A stretch of DNA of 64,000 nt. Origin: Artemisia argyi. Its lineage: Eukaryota > Streptophyta > Magnoliopsida > Asterales > Asteraceae. The position numbers and the translations under genes are program-made. Under the pieces are notes generated by a model that was given only the letters and a program-made list of their open reading frames with translations, was not told where the DNA came from and made no database searches. Each line of letters begins with the position of its first letter. The stretch's first letter is position 1. The stretch covers positions 88,471,055-88,535,054 of the forward strand of contig CM060691.1 in assembly GCA_030686995.1 (NCBI GenBank), written 5' to 3'. Positions 58,640 through 64,000 of the stretch are shown piece by piece.

Positions 58640-59975
58640 AATTGTTATACCTGTTATTTATGTGTATTTTGTGTAGCCTTTGGTAACATTTAGTCACACA
58701 AAACATGCTTTTGGGGTGTCTTTAGTCACATACAACTAACCATAGAGAGACCAAAACTGTGAATAAGTGTGACCATATGATGTTTAAAAAGAAGTAATGT
58801 GTATTTTGTGTGACTATTGGTCATCCAATGGCCACATGAATTTTGTTTTTGTGTTACCTTTGGTAGCGTTTAGTCACACAAAGCATGATTATGGGAGTGT
58901 ATTTAGTCACATACAACTAACCATCAAGTGACCAAAAGTGTTAATAAGTGTGACCATATGGTGTTGAAAGTGAAGGAATGTATGGTTTGTGTGACTATAG
59001 ATCATCCAATTGCCACATAAATTTGGTTTTTGTGTGGCCTTTACTAACATTTAGTCACACAAAGCACGATTTTGGGAGTGTATTTAGTCACATACAACTA
59101 ACCATCAAGTGACCAAAAGTGTTAATAAGTGTGACCATATGGTGTTGAAAGTGAAGGAATGTATGGTTTGTGTGACTATAGATCATCCAATTGCCACATA
59201 AATTTGGTTTTTGTGTGGCCTTTACTAACATTTAGTCATACAAAGCATGTTTTTGGGAGTGTATTTAGTCACATGCAACTAACCATCAATTGACCAAAAG
59301 TGTTAATAAGTGTGACCATATGTTGTTTAAAGTGAAGGAATGTGTATTTTGTGTGACTATTGATCATCCACTTGCCACATGAATTTGGTTTTTGTGTGGC
59401 CTTTGGTAACATTTAGTCACACAAAGCATGTTTTTGGGAGTGAATTTAGTCACATACAACTAACCATCAAGTGACCAAAAGTGTTAATAAGTGTGACCAT
59501 ATGGTGTTGAAAGTGAAGGAATGTATGGTTTGTGTGACTATAGATCATCCAATTGCCACAGAAATTTGGATTTTGTGTGGCCTTTACTAACATTTAGTCA
59601 CACAAAGCGTGTTCATGGGAGTGAATTTAGTCACATACAACTAACCATCAAGTGACCAAAAGTGTTAATAAGTGTGACCATGTGCTGTTTAAAGTGAAGG
59701 AATGTCTATTTTGTGTGACAATTGATCATCCACTTGCCACATGAATTTGGTTTTTGTGTGGCCTTTGGTAACATTTAGTTACATAAAGCATGTTTTTGGG
59801 AGTGTATTTAGTCACATACAACTAACCATCAAGTGACCAAAAGTGTTAATAAGTGTGACCATATGCTCTTTAAAGTGAATAAATGTGTATTTTGTGTAAC
59901 TGTTGATCATCCACTTTCCACGTGAATTGGGTTTTTGTGTGGCCTTTGCTAACATTTAGTCACACAAATCATGTT
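58640..59975 (+). repeat. Right-hand subterminal repeats of the CACTA element, 7-8 copies
   Basis: Unit about 181 bp with the same landmarks as the left array (TTTAGTCACACAAAGCATG, ATTTAGTCACATACAACTAA, GTGTGACCATATGGTGTT), but diverged from it in a consistent way (ACCATCAAGTGACC for AGCATAAAGTGGCC). Landmarks near 58771, 58952, 59132, 59312, 59493, 59674 and 59855. It has the same orientation as the left array, not inverted. Confidence 0.95.
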
Positions 59976-60190
59976 TTGGCTACACTTAAATAATGTGTGA
60001 CAAACTGTTTAGTGTGACTATATGTACTGGATTTTGGCTACACTTAAATAATGTATGACAAACTGTTTTGTGTGACCGTATATGGCATTTGGTCATACTA
60101 TTAGAAGCAAATGTGACTGTAAGTTTAGTGTGACCATATATGGCATCAAGGTTACTTGTATTTGTTACACGTTCCAAAGCATATGTGACT
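59976..60190 (+). other. Right subterminal region of the CACTA element, terminus not found
   Basis: Contains TTTTGGCTACACTTAAATAA twice (about 59973 and 60032), the second preceded by TACTGGA, so it repeats the left-end phrase CTGGATTTGGCTACACCC in direct orientation. The expected inverted end (TTCTAGTG) is absent. Confidence 0.55.
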
Positions 60191-60195
60191 AAATG

Positions 60196-60604
60196 TGTGA
60201 AAAACTAGAAGGGGGTTGAATAGTTTTACGTCTTTTTTATTTTATTATGAAAACTTAGTTTAGTTTTAAAACCTTGTTTGCTTTTAAAACTTTGATTCAA
60301 TCTTATGTGAACTCAAATCTTGAACAATATGAACAAGTATATCTAAGTATGAACAATAATAATAATGTAAGCTAAGTATGTGAAATCAACACATGCATAA
60401 TACAAACAATTATAGCTATATACGAGAGATAAGTACGTAATCGTATATTTTATAATCCTTAGTTATATTTTGTATGAAAACTATACTTGATCGAAATAAT
60501 CAATTATACGTATGTAACCTTTTTAGTTTGATTGTAAAAACTTTGTTTTGTGAATGAACTTTCGTTTGATCTTTAAGTAAAATCAATACTAGCACTATAT
60601 GAGC

Positions 60605-60672
<68 letters not shown>

Positions 60673-61822
60673 GTCTACGTCTACAAAAGTAATAACGATA
60701 TAAGCAAGATAATAAGTAAGATATGGAAAGATCTAACTGCGAGACAAAGGATTTATAGTGGTTCGGCTACAAGGACACCTTCCTTGCCCTACTCCATTCC
60801 TCGAGTCACCTACTCAAGAGTTTTCTTCACTATGTCAACAAGCTCCTTATGGCGGAGAAACCTTACACACCAATATACAGACCACAACTTCGTCACAACT
60901 TATTCACACCTTCTACACAACTTCTTCACACCTATCTATCTTCACAACTATCTACTTCACAACAATCTTCTTCACAACTATCTACTTCCCAACTTCTCTA
61001 CTTCACAACTATCTACTTCCCAACTTCTCTACTTGACAACTATCTACTACACAATCTCTCTATCTACACACCTTGCTAATCTATTTTCTATCAAGTATTC
61101 ACAACTAGTTACACAAAGAAATAGATATAATGGATGATGCACTAACAACTTGAATGTGGAGGTCACAACAAGTTGTAATACTTCTTCTCTTGGTAGATTG
61201 AAGTATTCTTCTCTTGCACTTAAAAGGTAGATGTTTGGATCACTTTGAAACAAAGATTTATGTATGTATGATCAAAGGATTTTAGAGAATAGAAATGAGA
61301 TCTAGAACAAAAAGTTTTGGGGTGCAAAAGGTGAGAAAAATCTGTGGAATAAACCAGTATTTATAGGGGAGAAAATGTTGTTTGGGAGCGTGGCTGGTCC
61401 CCTTAATTGTCTGGCCGGTCCTCTTAATTTACTAGCCGGTCCCCTTAATAATTAAGGGGGCCGCCTAACAAAAAAATATATTTTCTTCAGAATTTTTGTC
61501 TTCTTGTGGGGAAGGTTTTTCCTGAAGAGTATAGCCGCTTTTTGGGTAGAAATTTGAATTCAAAATATTTATTTTGAATAAAACATTTCTTTATAAATAC
61601 AAAAATATTTTGTATAAGTTTAAAAATGTTTGTCCCACTTTATAAAAAATTTAAGGTTTGTAAATATAAAAATTCCTTTGATCATAATATGCATTAAACA
61701 CTTTGTTTATTCATACCTTAAGTGATTTGGATGTAAAGTGAATATTTATCACTAAATACTTGTTTATGTCATAATTTTTAGCTCAATGGGTTTACGTTTT
61801 GTGATTATCAAAACATAGAGAT
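60196..61822. repeat. Unclassified repeat with GGGGGTTGAATAG and TATAGTGGTTCGG phrases
   Basis: Starts near TGTGAAAAACTAGAAGGGGG and runs to the family-A LTR. The two phrases are ones I associate with an abundant plant repeat, class unknown to me. It has no clear inverted or long terminal repeats and no target duplication. It contains a (TA)n tract, a TTCACAACTATCTAC-type minisatellite (about 60930-61050) and three copies of GCCGGTCCCCTTAAT type (61390-61455). Open frames across the minisatellite are composition artefacts. Confidence 0.5.
60608..60671. repeat. (TA)n microsatellite, 64 bp
   Basis: A perfect alternating TA run of 32 dinucleotides. Confidence 0.95.
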
Positions 61823-64000
61823 TGGTCCCGAAACAGTCATATATTATTGACCAAGGTCAACAAGTCAAAGACAGCCTCGTTCGAATACTCCGGTGATAGT
61901 ATAGTGTTTTCCCGGGTCGTTAAAGTCCCAACGAGATTGAAATAGTGTATTTAGAAATCGTTTATGAGAGAGTGGCACTGAGGACAGTAGCCCAGATGAT
62001 GTAGAATTGATATTGCTACTGTTATTTTGGTATTTGTACACATATATAATATTCACAAAAATCAGATACCAGTTATATGTACAAATTTACAATTCAGATC
62101 ACGTAACAGACAGAGAAAGTGGGATTTGGTATTTAACAAACTACAGGGGGTGCTTTTGACACTTTTTGAAACTTAAAAGTTAAAAAGAAATTGAAAATGA
62201 AATTATGAAAATGATTAAAATATTATTTAAATATTTATTTAATTAATAAAATTATTTAAAATCTAAATTAAAACCTAACTTAAATTAACTAAAAATGACA
62301 AATGATATAAATTAAACTAAAAATTAGCAAAAAATATTTTCTAAACTTAAATTAGAACTTGAAAAAAGTATAAAAAATAAAAATAAATATTTTTGTCTTT
62401 TTATGGGTTTTTTTATTAATTAAAAACTATTTAACTTAATTAAACTAATTTAAATTACAATTAATACTAAATTAACTTAGAAAATTAAGAGAAAATTTAT
62501 AAAATTACTTAACCATCACAGGAATCCTACAAAATTATAAAAACTCTAAAAATTATGTTTTAAGATTAATCCACTAATTATTTACCTTTTAATTAACTTA
62601 AGTCTAATTTAAACAATTAAAATAAGAAAAATGTAACATTAACAGTAGAAATTCAAAATATATTTTCTAAAAGTCTATTATACTATATTAAGGCTAGGAA
62701 AAATATAAAATCTAGGTTATGCTTTATAAAAACTAAATATGATATTTAATACTTAATATTAATTAATAATTAAGAAAACTAAAATTAAATCTAATAAATA
62801 CTAAATGACAGAATAAAAATCTAGAAAAATTACTAAATTTACTTTAATATAAGAGGTAATTAATAAAAATATAAAAATACTAAATACTTAATAAAAATCT
62901 AAAAATGAAAATTAAAATTAAATTGAATTAAATAGAAACTATCTAGGGGTGAGCAAACAAAACCGAAAAAACCGAAACCGAACCGAAAACCGAAAAAACC
63001 GAACCGAGAAAACCGACCAAAACTAAAAACCAATGGTTCGGTTTTTAATTTTTCAAAAACTGAAAAATACGGTTCGGTTTCGGTTTTCGTCCAAAAACCG
63101 AACCGTAAAAACCGAACCGAACCGATTTTATTATATAATAATATATAATTAATATAAAATGAATAAATAACTAAACAAATCAAATTTATAAATACATATT
63201 CATTTTGTGGGTAGATTTATAATATATTTATCATAACGTTTATGTTTATATGTGTATTTGTCGTATCGTGTTTTTACTTGAAAATATATCAATAAATATA
63301 TGACGATGATCATACTATGTGCATGTTCACGTGCATGTATGAGTCTCATCTATACGACTATATATGTGTAATTATAAAATTATGAATAAACATTATTATG
63401 CTTAGATTGAAAAAAAAAAAGTAAAAATAAGAATAACCAATTTTTTATGTAATACAATAAGTTTGTTGTTATAAATTTTCCATGCCCAAATATGAACGGT
63501 TAGAAACCGAAAAACCCGAAAAACCAAACCGAAACCGATTAGAAACCGGAAAAACCAAACCGCCAAAAACCGAACGATTTCGGTTTTGGGTTCTATAAAA
63601 ACCGAACATTTCGGTTCGGTTTCGGTTTTAGCCAAAAACCGACCCAAACCGAACCGTGCACACCCCTAAAACTATCACTTAATTTAAACTTGGTTTTTCT
63701 TGGATTTTCTTTTATAACTTTACTTTACTACTGAAAATGAAAAACTTTTGTGAAGACACTTTAGAAAATAGCTTATTTATAAGCTATAAGCACCCCCATT
63801 GGCTAGACAGTTGACTTCTGTTGACTGTGTGGACAAATAAGCTCAAATGGGTGTAGGTGGGGTCCACAATGGTGAAAATGGGTACAATCAGGCTAAACAA
63901 ACTTAAATAAGCAGAGAATAGCAAGCAATAAGCACAAATAAGATGAATGCAATCAAATAAGCACTTTGCAATATGAACTGAACACAGATCTGGGGACAGA
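61823..64000 (-). mobile_element. Family-A LTR, minus strand, cut by window end
   Basis: Collinear in reverse with 3140-7177: the conserved CGTTGGGACTTTAACGACCC type motif at about 61911-61931, an AT-rich block 62150-62940, and the AAGCTTATT-rich part with TGGACCCCACC at 63770-64000. The LTR 3' end is placed near 61823 by alignment, within a few bases. No tRNA-Asp primer site lies at the left side, so it is either a solo LTR or the 3' LTR of an element further right. A hAT element is inserted in it. Confidence 0.8.
62944..63668. mobile_element. hAT-type non-autonomous element, 725 bp, ACCGAA-rich
   Basis: Flanked by the 8-bp duplication AAACTATC (62936-62943 and 63669-63676). Ends are TAGGGGTGAGCA and, from the right, TAGGGGTGTGCA. 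Both subterminal regions are packed with ACCGAACCG and AAAACCG words in inverted arrangement. The middle is AT-rich. It has no transposase. The open frames rich in F, G, R and E (minus strand) come from the repeat words. Confidence 0.93.

Larger units (their letters stand above)
29827..60190 (+). mobile_element. Giant CACTA (En/Spm) DNA transposon, over 30 kb
   Basis: Left terminus CACTAGAACAAAAACTGG, preceded by AAA as the possible 3-bp target duplication. The same 180-bp subterminal repeat family flanks the coding part on both sides (29.99-38.07 kb and 58.64-59.97 kb). The two genes of the superfamily are present: a TnpA-like (Ptta/En/Spm) gene on the minus strand and a TNP2 gene on the plus strand, both broken. 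Between them lie a coiled-coil pseudogene, a SINE-like sequence, a B3-like gene and a nested solo LTR pair. The right inverted terminus (expected ...TTCTAGTG) is not visible; an unrelated repeat starts at about 60196. Without the nested LTRs the element would be about 23.6 kb. Confidence 0.85.

Noticed and set aside
60758..61137. Three overlapping plus-strand frames rich in S, T, H and Y
   Set aside because: They span a TTCACAACTATC-type minisatellite and are composition artefacts.
62899..63647. Minus-strand frames rich in RFGF and TETEP
   Set aside because: They translate the ACCGAA word arrays of the hAT element.

Overview
This window is plant nuclear DNA made almost entirely of nested transposable elements. 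The evidence is the mix of plant-type element families: Ty3/gypsy elements primed by tRNA-Asp and by initiator tRNA-Met, a Ty1/copia relic, an En/Spm (CACTA) element with TNP2 and Ptta/En/Spm-type genes, Stowaway and Tourist MITEs, and hAT relics. The style of several families suggests a daisy-family (Asteraceae) eudicot, but that is an impression from memory, not a proof. I see no rRNA, no functional tRNA gene and no clear single-copy host gene. The most gene-like locus is a three-exon B3/pseudobarrel-type gene at 45.6-46.4 kb, and it lies inside the CACTA element.

Layout. 1-7177: 3' part of a large gypsy-like non-autonomous element (family A): tRNA-Asp primer site, one zinc-knuckle ORF, polypurine tract and a 4.0-kb LTR. 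It sits in a minus-strand LTR of family B (7178-9552). 9553-10778: copia-like fragment with LTR pieces in opposite orientations. 10815-17332: complete non-autonomous family-B element with AAATG target duplications; a Stowaway MITE sits in its 5' LTR and a 25-bp minisatellite in its interior. 17479-23886: complete minus-strand tRNA-Asp-primed element (family D) with TTCAC duplications and a broken gag/protease-like ORF. 24260-29218: decayed copia element with a Tourist MITE and a hAT-like fragment inside it, followed by a possible solo LTR (29219-29773).

29827 to about 60190: a CACTA transposon more than 30 kb long. It has a CACTAG terminus, an 8-kb array of about 45 copies of a 180-bp subterminal repeat with higher-order structure, a minus-strand TnpA-like gene, a coiled-coil pseudogene with its own TATA box, a SINE-like sequence, the B3-like gene, a nested solo family-A LTR (itself carrying a solo family-B LTR), a broken TNP2 transposase gene, and 7-8 more copies of the 180-bp family on the right. 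60196-61822: unclassified repeat. 61823-64000: minus-strand family-A LTR with a hAT insertion, running off the window.

Timing can be read from the nesting. B was in place before A cut it at 7178. The B1 element took up its MITE after integration, because only one LTR has it. The CACTA was in place before the solo A LTR, and that LTR before the solo B LTR. Both CACTA transposition genes carry stop codons, so this copy is probably not autonomous. The B3-like gene is the only multi-exon gene in the window whose splice sites and frame are all intact.
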